64,000 nucleotides of DNA from Tahibacter harae (GTDB lineage: Bacteria > Pseudomonadota > Gammaproteobacteria > Xanthomonadales > Rhodanobacteraceae): the NCBI RefSeq assembly GCF_024437735.1, contig NZ_JANFQO010000001.1:62001-126000 (forward strand). Direction: 5' to 3'. The notes below the pieces were generated by a model. That model saw only the letters and a list, made by a program, of their open reading frames with translations, was not told the DNA's origin and made no database searches. This document shows, in pieces, positions 37,983 to 45,811 of the stretch (position 1 is the stretch's first letter; each line of letters begins with the position of its first letter). The position numbers and the translations under genes were made by a program.

Positions 37983-39239
37983 TCACAGGCGAAAACGTTG
38001 CGGACTGAAGGGACGCGGATCCAGCGTGGTCGATCCGCCGGCCAGCAGTTCCGCCAGCAGCTGGCCGCTGGCCAGCGACATGCTCACGCCGAGCATGCCG
38101 TGGCCGGTGGCAAGGCTGAGATTCTTCCAGCGCGCGCTGCGGCCCAGTATCGGCATGTCGTCCCAGGTCATGGGCCGCCAGCCATACCATTCCTCCAGCA
38201 ATTGCGGGCCTTCCGGCTCGTGCAGGTAGCGCGCTGCGCCGCGGCGCAGCGCGTCCAGGCGCAGGCGGTTGAGGCGCGTGTCGTAGCCGGCGAATTCCAT
38301 GGTGCTGCCCAGGCGATAGCCGTCGTCCCAGGCGGTGACGCAGACGCTGTCTTCCTTGAGCACCAGCGGAATGCGGTTGCACAGCGCCGGCCGCGTATAG
38401 GTGATGGAATAGCCCTTGCCCGGCTGCAGCGGAATGCGCAGGCCCAGGCGCCGTCCCAGCTGCGGCGACCAGGCGCCCAGCGCCAGCACCACTTCCGCCG
38501 CGCGATGCGTGCCGTGGCGGGTCTTCAGGCCGGCGATGCGTTCGCCTTCGACGAGGAAATCCTGTACCTCGCACTGTTCCACGATCACGCCACCGGCGGC
38601 GCGGACCAGACGCGCCAGCTCTGCGACATAACGGTCCGGCCGCAGCTGCGCATCGCCTGGGTGGAAGATCCCGCCGATCACGCTGTCCAGCAGGCAGGGC
38701 TCGGCCGCATGCAGCTGGGCCTTGCTGCGCTCCTGCACCGCCACGCCGACTTCGCGCAGGCTCTGCGCATGCCAGGCGAACTCGTCCAGCGCGCGCTGTT
38801 CGCGGAATACGTACAGGGTGCCGTTGGCGGCGTAGCCGCAGTCCAGTGCCTCGCGCTCGACCAGATCGCCGATCAATGCGCGGGAATGGGTGAGTATCGC
38901 CGCCTTGGCGCGGTTGGCCGCATGGAAGTCGGTCCAATTGCAGCGCCCGGCGAAACGCAGCATCCAGCCCAGCAGTTCGAGGTCGGGCCGCGGCGCCACA
39001 TGGAAGGGCGCATCGCGCTGCCACATCATGCGCAGCGCCTTGGCCGGCATGCCCGGCATGGCCAGCGGCGCAGCATGGCTAGGTGTGAGCGTGCCGCAGT
39101 TGCCGTGAGAAGCGCCGGCCCCGGCCGTGGCCCGCTCCAGCAAAGTGACGCTGCGCCCCTGCTGCAGCAGATACCAGGCGCAGGAAAGGCCGATCACACC
39201 GGCCCCGAGGATCAGGACATCAGGCTTGGATTCAGACAT
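37983..39239 (-). CDS. FAD-dependent D-amino-acid dehydrogenase (DadA-like)
   Basis: This is a DAO-family flavoenzyme of 418 residues. The Rossmann FAD motif VLILGAGVIGLSCAWYL lies at residues 8-24. The second flavin-contact motifs GKGYSITY (about 275) and TGHGMLGVSMSLASG near the C-terminus match DadA and the related D-hydroxyproline dehydrogenases. It probably oxidises a D-amino acid or an imino acid, passing electrons to the membrane chain. No dadX racemase or hydroxyproline genes are adjacent, so the substrate stays open. It lies 112 bases before the S15-type hydrolase; a D-amino-acid-peptide link between them is only a guess. Confidence 0.88.
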   Translation of the reverse strand: MSESKPDVLILGAGVIGLSCAWYLLQQGRSVTLLERATAGAGASHGNCGTLTPSHAAPLAMPGMPAKALRMMWQRDAPFHVAPRPDLELLGWMLRFAGRCNWTDFHAANRAKAAILTHSRALIGDLVEREALDCGYAANGTLYVFREQRALDEFAWHAQSLREVGVAVQERSKAQLHAAEPCLLDSVIGGIFHPGDAQLRPDRYVAELARLVRAAGGVIVEQCEVQDFLVEGERIAGLKTRHGTHRAAEVVLALGAWSPQLGRRLGLRIPLQPGKGYSITYTRPALCNRIPLVLKEDSVCVTAWDDGYRLGSTMEFAGYDTRLNRLRLDALRRGAARYLHEPEGPQLLEEWYGWRPMTWDDMPILGRSARWKNLSLATGHGMLGVSMSLASGQLLAELLAGGSTTLDPRPFSPQRFRL

Positions 39240-39281
39240 TCCCCGATCCTAGCGATTTTCACGTTTCCTGCCATCCAGGTA

Positions 39282-39310
39282 TTGCCAAGCCCCGTTTCGG
39301 TCATTAAGAT
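39282..39310 (+). promoter_or_regulatory. Promoter of tRNA-Pro
   Basis: TTGCCA (39282-39287) and TAAGAT (39305-39310) are 17 bases apart. The expected start lies about six bases before the tRNA 5' end at 39323. Confidence 0.65.
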
Positions 39311-39322
39311 GCGCAGCTCCCT

Positions 39323-39399
39323 CGGGGTGTAGCTCAGCCTGGTAGAGCGCTACGTTCGGGACGTAGAAGTCGCAGGTTCAAATCCTGTCTCCCCGACCA
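39323..39399 (+). tRNA. tRNA-Pro (CGG)
   Basis: This 77-nt cloverleaf has an encoded CCA and anticodon loop TTCGGGA on a perfect CTACG/CGTAG stem. The acceptor arms CGGGGTG and CTCCCCG pair except for a U-U at 6:67. Confidence 0.95.
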
Positions 39400-39412
39400 A
39401 TCTTTGGTCAGC

Positions 39413-39437
39413 AAAGGCCCGCCCCGTGCGGGCCTTT
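39413..39437 (+). terminator. Terminator of tRNA-Pro
   Basis: Ten-base arms AAAGGCCCGC and GCGGGCCTTT enclose CCCGT, 14 bases after the tRNA end. GTCGTT follows; the T-tract is short, but the A/T ends of the arms help. Confidence 0.65.
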
Positions 39438-39687
39438 GTCGTTCGTGGCGCCATGATGCTGCTGCGGCTGAAGCTGCCGGCCAGCGCGGCGACGGTGTCT
39501 GCGGCAGCCGAGTGGCGCGACGGCGCAGTCGGATCGCAGCCGATCACGCTGCCAAGCCCGCACGGCCCCGCCGCCGCCGGCACCAGCCCGCCTCCATGAG
39601 ACTTCCGCATCGCGGCATACTGCGCATCCCGGCGGAACGTCGCGGCGCGAACGGCCGCGCGGGCTGGCCCTGCCACGGAGTGCGCGT

Positions 39688-40194
39688 TTGTCCTACTTCC
39701 TCAAGTTCATGTCCTCGCCCCTGGGCAAGCTGCAGCTGGTCGCCAGCGAGCGCGGCCTGGCCGCCGTGCTGTGGCCGCAGGAAGATGGCAGCCGCGTGCG
39801 GCTGGGACCGTTCCTGCCGGACCGCGGCAGTGCGGTGCTGGCGGAAACGGAACGCCAGCTCGACAGTTACTTCAAGGGCACGCTGCGCCGTTTCTCGCTG
39901 CCGCTGGATTTCCACGGCACGCCGTTCCAGCAGCGCGTATGGCAGGCACTGCTCGGCATTCCCTGGGGCGAGACGCGCAGCTACGGCCAGCTCGCGCGGG
40001 AACTGGGCTGTCCCGCGGCTTCGCGCGCGGTCGGCGCGGCCAACGGCCGCAATCCAATCTCGATCATCGCGCCTTGCCATCGCGTGCTCGGCGCCGATGG
40101 CAAGCTGACCGGCTTCGCTGGCGGACTCGCCGCCAAGCAGTATCTGCTGCGGATGGAACGGGGAGAGACGCCGGAGGCGATTGCCGCGGCCTGA
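39688..40194 (+). CDS. ogt: Methylated-DNA-[protein]-cysteine S-methyltransferase (Ogt/Ada-C type)
   Basis: This suicide repair protein transfers methyl groups from O6-alkylguanine to its own cysteine. The protein has 168 residues. The acceptor cysteine is in IIAPCHRVLG (about residue 132). The helix-turn-helix YGQLARELG and the GTPFQQRVWQALLGIPWG segment are present. The TTG start at 39688 is chosen because it gives MSYFLKFMSSPLG with GGAG eight bases upstream. The next ATG (39709) would cut into the conserved N-terminal strand. It stands alone on the plus strand after tRNA-Pro. Confidence 0.94.
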   Translation: MSYFLKFMSSPLGKLQLVASERGLAAVLWPQEDGSRVRLGPFLPDRGSAVLAETERQLDSYFKGTLRRFSLPLDFHGTPFQQRVWQALLGIPWGETRSYGQLARELGCPAASRAVGAANGRNPISIIAPCHRVLGADGKLTGFAGGLAAKQYLLRMERGETPEAIAAA

Positions 40195-40523
40195 GCGGCA
40201 CGGCAGTCGGCGCGCCTTGGGGTTCGCCCGCCGCGCGCGGATGTCCGCGGTTGCCGGCGCGGCGGTGCCATTGTGTTTGTCTACGGTCTTTCCTTCCTCG
40301 AATGCGTCGGCTATCGCCCGGCCTTGCGCGCGTGCACGGACGGGGCGAGGTATCGATGCCACGGCAGGAGAAAGGGGGACTGACGCAGCGCGCGTCCGAC
40401 CGCAATGACGGATGCAGCGGAACAGTCCGGAACGCCAGCGGCTGCCCTGCCGACGCGGCGCACGCCAGTACCGGCAGCAGCGCCGGCCTCTTCACATCCA
40501 TGAAAAATAAAAATTGAACAAAT
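40195..40523. other. Gap between ogt and the cold-shock gene terminator
   Basis: Open frames exist on both strands here, but none shows a recognisable protein, signal peptide or good start. I see nothing that I can support in this stretch. Confidence 0.45.
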
Positions 40524-40555
40524 AAAAAAGGCCCCGACTCGGCGGGGCCTTTTTT
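40524..40555. terminator. Bidirectional terminator downstream of the cold-shock gene
   Basis: The arms AAAAAAGGCCCCG and CGGGGCCTTTTTT enclose a 6-nt loop. It begins 22 bases after the cold-shock stop codon and has T-runs on both strands, so it can serve both directions. Confidence 0.9.
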
Positions 40556-40576
40556 CCGGCAGACCGCAGCCTTGCC

Positions 40577-40783
40577 TTACTGAACCGGCGTCACCGCCGA
40601 GGCCTGGGCGCCCTTGGGTCCCTGACTGACGACGAAGCTGACGCGCTGGCCTTCCTGCAGACTGCGGAAGCCTTTGGCCGCAATCGCCGAAAAATGCACG
40701 AACACGTCCGAACCGCCGCCCTCGGGTGCGATGAAGCCGAAACCCTTGGCGTCGTTGAACCACTTTACCGTACCGAACTGCAT
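40577..40783 (-). CDS. Cold-shock domain protein (CspA family)
   Basis: This is a single OB-fold RNA/ssDNA chaperone of 68 residues. RNP1 (KGFGFIAPE, residues 13-21) and RNP2 (VFVHFSAI, about 27-34) are intact. The N-terminus is [14 protein letters not shown]. The ATG has AGGGGAA upstream. A TATACT box at 40862-40857 may be the -10 of its promoter, giving a leader near 65 nt. That is shorter than the long thermosensing leader of E. coli cspA. Confidence 0.95.
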   Translation of the reverse strand: MQFGTVKWFNDAKGFGFIAPEGGGSDVFVHFSAIAAKGFRSLQEGQRVSFVVSQGPKGAQASAVTPVQ

Positions 40784-40933
40784 GACTTCCCCTCAACATG
40801 ACTGGACGAAATGCGCGGCAGACTTCTCCCCCGAGTCGGTGCGCCGCGCGTGTACGAGTATACTCAGGCGCGGCGCAAGTGCGAGAGGGTGGGAAAAGCC
40901 CGCGGCGTGAGCCAGATCACGCTACGGCAGGCG

Positions 40934-40961
40934 GGAAAACCCGGGATGCCGGGTTTTCCCT
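40934..40961 (-). terminator. Terminator downstream of the mtnP-like gene
   Basis: Twelve-base arms GGGAAAACCCGG and CCGGGTTTTCCC enclose GATG. It lies 15 bases after the phosphorylase stop codon. The run of T lies inside the arm, so termination efficiency is uncertain. Confidence 0.6.
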
Positions 40962-40975
40962 CAGCCGGCTTCGGC

Positions 40976-41722
40976 TCAGTCCGCCTGCAGCAGGGCAGTC
41001 ACCAAGCGCGGCACCAGGGCGGTCGCTTCGCGCAGGTTGGCGAAGATCTCGTCCAGGCTGATCTCGGCCTCGTCGCCGCAGCCGGCGCCCCAGTTGGCGA
41101 TCAGGGCAATGCAGGCGTAGTCCAGTTCCAGTTCCCGCGCCAGCGCGGCCTCGGGCATGCCGGTCATGCCAACCAGGTCGCAGCCGTCGCGGCGCATGCG
41201 CGCAATTTCGGCGCGGGTCTCCAGCCGCGGCCCCTGGGTGGCGCCGTAGCAGCCGCCGTCGACCACCGCCACGCCGGCACTCGCCGCCGCGGCCAGCAGC
41301 GCGGCGCGCAGGCCGGCCGAATACGGCTCGCTGAAATCCACATGCTTTACTTCAGCGCCGTCGACATCGCAGAAGCTGGTGTAGCGGCCGTGGGTGTAGT
41401 CGATGATCTGGTCGGGAATCGCTACCACGCGCGGGCCCATGTCCGCGCGTATGCCGCCTACTGCATTGACGCCGATCACCCGGCGCGCGCCCAGGCTGTG
41501 CAGCGCCCAGACGTTGGCGCGGTAGTTGACCCGGTGCGGCGGAACGCTGTGGCCTTCGCCGTGGCGCGCAAGGAAGGCCACCGGCCGGCCGGCCAGTTCG
41601 CCGCGCACCACCGGCGCGGAGGTGGCGCCATACGGCGTTTCCACACTCTGCCTTGTGACATTTTCCAGACCGGGAAACTGATACAGCCCGGTGCCGCCGA
41701 TGATGGCCAGGTCCAGTGCCAT
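40976..41722 (-). CDS. S-methyl-5'-thioinosine / methylthioadenosine phosphorylase family
   Basis: This PNP/MTAP-family phosphorylase cleaves a methylthio-nucleoside to a base and 5-methylthioribose 1-phosphate. The protein has 248 residues. IIGGTGLYQFPGLE opens it, the phosphate-site LARHGEGHSVPPHRVNYRAN is split around 52-71, and GPRLETRAEI and LVGMTGMPEAALAREL follow. In Pseudomonas the nagZ-linked member acts on methylthioinosine and releases hypoxanthine. The neighbouring hypoxanthine phosphoribosyltransferase supports that reading here. It follows hpt by 9 bases. Confidence 0.88.
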   Translation of the reverse strand: MALDLAIIGGTGLYQFPGLENVTRQSVETPYGATSAPVVRGELAGRPVAFLARHGEGHSVPPHRVNYRANVWALHSLGARRVIGVNAVGGIRADMGPRVVAIPDQIIDYTHGRYTSFCDVDGAEVKHVDFSEPYSAGLRAALLAAAASAGVAVVDGGCYGATQGPRLETRAEIARMRRDGCDLVGMTGMPEAALARELELDYACIALIANWGAGCGDEAEISLDEIFANLREATALVPRLVTALLQAD

Positions 41723-41731
41723 GGTCGCTCC

Positions 41732-42271
41732 TCAGATCGCGTAGATGGCCGGCAGGTTGCGGCCCTGTTCGTAGTAGTCCATGCCGTGGCCGAACACGTA
41801 GCGGTCGGGCACTTCCACGCCGCAGTAGTCGGCCTTGATGCCGGGCACGCAGCGGCCGTGGCGCTTCTCGCACAGCACCGCGACGATGACCCGGCGCGCA
41901 CCGCGGTCCAGGCAGAAATCGCGGATCGCCTTGAGCGTCTTGCCTTCGTCGAGAATGTCGTCGGCCAGCACCACGGTGCGTCCGGCCAGGGCGGCGGCCG
42001 GCTGGCGCAGCCAGTGCAGCTCCGAACCGCTGGTGGCGCCGCGGTAGCGCGTGGCGTGGATGTAGTCGAATTCCATGTCGCTCTTCATCGCCAGGGCAAG
42101 CTTGGCCGCGAACGGCAGGCCGCCGTGCATCACGGTGATGAAGACGGCGTGCTCGCCCTGGATTTCCTGGTCGATCTCAGCGGCCATGCGCTGTATCGCG
42201 GCGTCCAGCACCGGCAGATCGTGGATCAGGTCGGCGCGCGACAGCGCCTCGGACAGACTGGGTCGGTTCAT
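41732..42271 (-). CDS. hpt: Hypoxanthine-guanine phosphoribosyltransferase
   Basis: The enzyme salvages purine bases with PRPP to IMP or GMP. The protein has 179 residues. The PRPP loop VVLADDILDEGKTL lies at about residues 100-113, and FDYIHATRYRGATSG and FITVMHGGLPFAAKL are family elements. I chose ATG 42271 (MNRPSLSEALS), which lies 4 bases from the nagZ stop at 42276. It sits between nagZ and the methylthio-nucleoside phosphorylase. Confidence 0.93.
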   Translation of the reverse strand: MNRPSLSEALSRADLIHDLPVLDAAIQRMAAEIDQEIQGEHAVFITVMHGGLPFAAKLALAMKSDMEFDYIHATRYRGATSGSELHWLRQPAAALAGRTVVLADDILDEGKTLKAIRDFCLDRGARRVIVAVLCEKRHGRCVPGIKADYCGVEVPDRYVFGHGMDYYEQGRNLPAIYAI

Positions 42272-42275
42272 GGGT

Positions 42276-43286
42276 TCACTCAGCAGGGGCATCGAGCGCG
42301 GCCAGGCGTTCGATGAAACGGGTTCGTTGCGGATTGTCCAGCAGGGACTGCCAGGTCGAGGCGACCATGCCGCGCAATGCGGCCAGACGCTGCGGCGGAC
42401 ACGGCGTGCGGCCGCGCACGGCAGCAAGGGAATCGGCCACCAGGGCCGGGCTGCAGACCAGCACCAGATCGCAGCCGGCATCCAGGTGCGCGGCGATGCG
42501 CGCGCCGACGCCGCCGGCGGATTCGGCCGCGGCCATGCCGATGTCATCGGAAAACACCACGCCGCGGAAACCCAGCTCGCCGCGCAGCAGGTCTTCTATC
42601 CAGACGCGCGAATAGCCGGCCGGCACCGCGTCGACCAGCGGATAGGTGACATGGGCCAGCATCACCGCCTCGGCGCCGGCGTCGATGGCGTCGGCGAAGG
42701 CGACCAGGTCGGAGGCGCGCAGGTCTTCCAGCGGGCGCGTGTCCACGGCCGCGTCGAAATGCGTGTCTTCCAGCACCGAGCCATGGCCGGGGAAATGTTT
42801 CAGCGTCGCCGCCATGCCGCCCAGGCGCATGCCGCGCAGATAGGCCTGGCCGAGGATGGAAACCACCTGCGGATCGGTATGGAAGGCGCGCTCGCCGATG
42901 GCGCGGTTGCCGCGCTTGAGGTCGATCACCGGCGCGAAGCTCAGGTCCACGTCCAGCGCACGCATCTCCACGGCCATGACCCAGGCGTGCTCTTCGGCCA
43001 GGGCGACGGCGCGCGCCGGGTCGGCGTCGTAGACCTCGCCCAGGCGGGCCAGCGCCGGCAGGCGGGTGAAGCCTTCGCGGAAGCGCTGCACCGGGCCGCC
43101 TTCCTGGTCCACGCAGATCAGGAACTCATCCGCCCGCACCGCGCGGATTTCCTCGATCAGCGCACTGACCTGCTCGCGCGATTCAAAATTGCGGCGGAAA
43201 AGAATCACGCCGCTGACCTCGGGCGCCGCGATCCAGCCGCGCTCGCCCTCGCCCAGCTGCTTGCCCGCGATTCCGATAACCAGCAT
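42276..43286 (-). CDS. nagZ: Beta-N-acetylhexosaminidase (muropeptide recycling)
   Basis: NagZ is a cytoplasmic GH3 enzyme that removes GlcNAc from GlcNAc-anhydroMurNAc peptides. The protein has 336 residues. LICVDQEGGPVQRFREGF (about 60-77), the KHFPGHGSVLEDTHFDA loop with the catalytic histidine (about 160-176) and FSDDIGM with the nucleophile aspartate (about 245) are all present. The CYTH gene ends directly at its start. Confidence 0.96.
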   Translation of the reverse strand: MLVIGIAGKQLGEGERGWIAAPEVSGVILFRRNFESREQVSALIEEIRAVRADEFLICVDQEGGPVQRFREGFTRLPALARLGEVYDADPARAVALAEEHAWVMAVEMRALDVDLSFAPVIDLKRGNRAIGERAFHTDPQVVSILGQAYLRGMRLGGMAATLKHFPGHGSVLEDTHFDAAVDTRPLEDLRASDLVAFADAIDAGAEAVMLAHVTYPLVDAVPAGYSRVWIEDLLRGELGFRGVVFSDDIGMAAAESAGGVGARIAAHLDAGCDLVLVCSPALVADSLAAVRGRTPCPPQRLAALRGMVASTWQSLLDNPQRTRFIERLAALDAPAE

Positions 43287-43793
43287 TCAGTCCAGTCCTT
43301 CCCGCTGCGCCGCGGTCCAGGCGGCGTACGGATATCCGATCAGGTTGAGATTGTAGTAGCGCGCCTTGTCGCTCACCTCGGCGCCGAGCCAGTCCGGCCG
43401 CTCGAAGGCTTCGTCGACGGCGTCGAGTTCCAGTTCGGCCACGACCAGGCCGTCGTTGGCGCCGAAAAATTCGTCGATCTCGAATTCGTGGCCGGCGTGC
43501 GCAACGTAGTGGCGGATCTTTTCCACCACGCCGTCGCAGAGCCGGCTCAGCATGGCCTCGGCATCGGCCAGCGGCACCTCGTATTCGTATTCCTGCCGCG
43601 CCACGCCCAGAGTGGACGACTTGATGTTGAGCCAGGCGCGCTCGCCGCCGATGCGCACGCGCACCGAGCTTTTCGCCGCGCCGCTGGTGACCGCCGCGGC
43701 GCTGACCAGATAGCCCTGCACCAGGCGCTCGGAACGCGACACCTGGGCGCGCCAGGCGTCCGAGGCGAGCAGGAATTTGCGTTCGATCTCCAT
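43287..43793 (-). CDS. CYTH domain protein (inorganic triphosphatase-like)
   Basis: The CYTH tunnel-fold family hydrolyses triphosphates or makes cAMP in some relatives. The protein has 168 residues. The N-terminal ExExK motif is MEIERKFLL, and the alternating strand residues RVRIGG, WLNIKSS, YEYEVPL, EIDEFFG and VAELELD fit the family. I chose ATG 43793 because it yields the family's MEIERKFL opening. It is adjacent to nagZ with no gap. It is probably a tripolyphosphatase, but the substrate is not certain. Confidence 0.9.
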   Translation of the reverse strand: MEIERKFLLASDAWRAQVSRSERLVQGYLVSAAAVTSGAAKSSVRVRIGGERAWLNIKSSTLGVARQEYEYEVPLADAEAMLSRLCDGVVEKIRHYVAHAGHEFEIDEFFGANDGLVVAELELDAVDEAFERPDWLGAEVSDKARYYNLNLIGYPYAAWTAAQREGLD

Positions 43794-43809
43794 GCCCACG
43801 GCGTTCTCC

Positions 43810-45114
43810 TCAGCGCTCGAACAATGCAATGGATTCCACATGTGCCGTATGCGGGAACATGTCCATGACGCCGGCCGCCTTGAGCTTGAAGCCGTGCCTG
43901 TCGACCAGGATGCCCGCGTCGCGCGCCAGCGAGGCCGGATGGCAGGACACGTAGACGACGCGGCCGCAGTCCTTCTTCGGCAGATAGTCGAATACGGCCG
44001 CGGCGCCGGAACGCGGCGGATCCAGCAGGATCTTGTCGAAGCGCTGGCGCGCCCAGGGTGTGTCGCGCTGATCTTCGAGCAGATTGGCGACGTGGTATTC
44101 CACGTTGGCGATGCCGTTGCGCTCGGCGTTTTCCTTGGCCCGCTGCACCAGGCCGTGCTCGCCTTCGACGCCGACCACGTGCGCGCTGCGCCGCGCCAGC
44201 GGGAAGGTGAAATTGCCCAGGCCGCAGAACAGGTCCAGCACGCGCTCGGCGGGCTGCGGATCGAGCAGGGCCAGGGCGTGGCCGATCATGGCCTCGTTCA
44301 TGGCCGAATTGACCTGGATGAAGTCCAGCGGGCGGAATTCCAGTTCGACATCGGCCGCATCGATGCGGAAGGCCAGGCGCGGCTGCTCCGGCCACAAAGG
44401 ATGCACGCTGTCGTTGCCGCCGGGTTGCAGATAGATGGCAAGACCGTGCGCCTGGCCGAAGGCGATGAGCGCGGTGCGGTCGCCGTCGCTGAGCGGCTGC
44501 AGGTGGCGGAAGATCAGCGCGGTGGTGTCGTCGCCGGCGGCAATCTCGATCTGCGGGATCTCGCGCACGCCCTGCAGGCCGCCGACCAGTTGAGCGATCG
44601 CCTCGATGCGCTCGCCCACGCCGGGCGTGAGCACTTCGCAGCGGGTCAGATCGGCCACGTAGCGCCCGTTTTCCTCGCGGAAGCCGACCAGGGCCCTGCC
44701 CTTCTTGTCGACATACTTGACCGAGAGCCGGCCCTTGCGCCGGTAGCCCCACACCGCGGAGGTCAGCGGCTCCAGCCAGCGCTTGGGCGTGACATGGCCT
44801 ATGCGTTCAAAGTTCTCCGCCAGCACGCGCTGCTTGGCGGCGATCTGCGCCGCCGGCGCCAGATGCTGCAGCGCGCAGCCGCCGCAAAGACCGAAATGCG
44901 GACAGCGCGGCTCCACCCGGTCGGGACTGGCGCTGAGCACGGCATCGACCTGGGCATCGTCGTAATGGCGGTGGCGCTGGGTGATGCGCGCGGCGACACG
45001 CTCGCCGGCCAGGGCGCCGCGCACGAATACGGCCTTGCCTTCATGGTGGGCGACGCCGCGGCCGTCGTGGGAAAGATCGGTGATGTCCAGTTCCAGCGTG
45101 ATCGGGGCTTTCAT
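43810..45114 (-). CDS. rlmD: 23S rRNA (uracil(1939)-C(5))-methyltransferase
   Basis: RlmD is a SAM-dependent enzyme with an N-terminal TRAM domain and a 4Fe-4S cluster. The protein has 434 residues. Cluster cysteines are in CPHFGLCGGC (about residue 71). SAM motifs include LDLFCGLGNFTFPLA (about 295), and the catalytic cysteine motif is SCHPASLARD (about 390). The only good start is ATG 45114, but a 13-bp hairpin ends six bases before it and leaves no room for a Shine-Dalgarno outside the stem. Confidence 0.95.
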   Translation of the reverse strand: MKAPITLELDITDLSHDGRGVAHHEGKAVFVRGALAGERVAARITQRHRHYDDAQVDAVLSASPDRVEPRCPHFGLCGGCALQHLAPAAQIAAKQRVLAENFERIGHVTPKRWLEPLTSAVWGYRRKGRLSVKYVDKKGRALVGFREENGRYVADLTRCEVLTPGVGERIEAIAQLVGGLQGVREIPQIEIAAGDDTTALIFRHLQPLSDGDRTALIAFGQAHGLAIYLQPGGNDSVHPLWPEQPRLAFRIDAADVELEFRPLDFIQVNSAMNEAMIGHALALLDPQPAERVLDLFCGLGNFTFPLARRSAHVVGVEGEHGLVQRAKENAERNGIANVEYHVANLLEDQRDTPWARQRFDKILLDPPRSGAAAVFDYLPKKDCGRVVYVSCHPASLARDAGILVDRHGFKLKAAGVMDMFPHTAHVESIALFER

Positions 45115-45120
45115 GACGAC

Positions 45121-45150
45121 GGCGCCCGGGATGCGGGCATCCCGGGCGCC
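45121..45150 (-). other. 13-bp hairpin directly before rlmD
   Basis: The arms GGCGCCCGGGATG and CATCCCGGGCGCC enclose CGGG. It ends 6 bases upstream of the rlmD ATG and lies about 30 bases after the ydbL-like stop codon. No T-run follows on the minus strand, so it may be a weak terminator or a translational control element. Confidence 0.55.
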
Positions 45151-45181
45151 TGTACTCCAGATGAGGTGGGCTGAGGGCGCG

Positions 45182-45775
45182 TCAGCGTTGCTTCCAGGCG
45201 CCCGTGGCGTCCTGATGATACCAGCCGGGACGCGCCTGCTGGATCCACTGGGCGGCAAAGGTGCTCTGGATCTGGCCTTCCCACTCCGGATGGCCGTTGG
45301 CGTTGGCGATTTCGCGGTAGACCGCCTTGCGGTCGCGATTCTCGTCGGCCACGGCCTGATTCAGTGCGGCGCGCTCGGCCAGCGGCACGGCCGAGGCATC
45401 GCGCAGGGCGACTAGGCCATCCCTCGTCAGGCCTACCGTGCCGGCGGCCAGGGCCTTGGTCAGAACTCCGTCGAAACGCTGCTTCATGCGCGCCTGGATC
45501 TCGCGCACGGCCGGGGTCTGGATATTCAGATCCGGCTCGGCCGCGTGCGCCGGGCTGATCAGCAGATCCAGCGGGTTGAAGCCGGACTGCGAAGCCTGCG
45601 GCTCGCGCGCGGGCGGCGGCGGGTTGTCGCGGGCCGCGGCGTCGCCGATCACATTGCCGATGAACTGTTCGGCCGCCTTCTCCGCCGCCGCGGCGGGGAA
45701 ATAGACATTGATCGTGACGCAGGCCGACACCAGGGCCAGGCAGAAACCCAGCAGCATCAGGCGGAACTGGCGCAT
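45182..45775 (-). CDS. YdbL-family (DUF1318) lipoprotein with a YnbE-like N-terminus
   Basis: The protein has 197 residues. A lipobox (LVSAC, Cys about residue 19) predicts a lipoprotein. It is followed by the short VTINVYFP stretch, reminiscent of the ITIN segment of YnbE. The C-terminal 90 residues (LTKALAAGTVGLTRDG to GWYHQDATGAWKQR) match the E. coli YdbL/DUF1318 pattern. In E. coli, YdbH and YnbE form an intermembrane lipid bridge and YdbL assists. Here the gene follows a YdbH-like gene by 36 bases, with no room for a separate ynbE. The YnbE comparison is from memory and is an inference. Confidence 0.8.
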   Translation of the reverse strand: MRQFRLMLLGFCLALVSACVTINVYFPAAAAEKAAEQFIGNVIGDAAARDNPPPPAREPQASQSGFNPLDLLISPAHAAEPDLNIQTPAVREIQARMKQRFDGVLTKALAAGTVGLTRDGLVALRDASAVPLAERAALNQAVADENRDRKAVYREIANANGHPEWEGQIQSTFAAQWIQQARPGWYHQDATGAWKQR

Positions 45776-45811
45776 CGGTGATCTCCTCGGGTGCAGTGAC
45801 GTTGGACGGGT

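Noticed and set aside
36086-39239. A D-amino-acid peptide degradation operon of the S15-type hydrolase and the DadA-like enzyme
   Set aside because: Only strand and proximity support it; no substrate-specific residues or partner genes were seen.
40064-40501. A 145-residue minus-strand frame between ogt and the cold-shock gene
   Set aside because: It overlaps the 3' end of ogt, is Arg/Pro-rich, lies beyond a strong terminator and shows no signal or domain.
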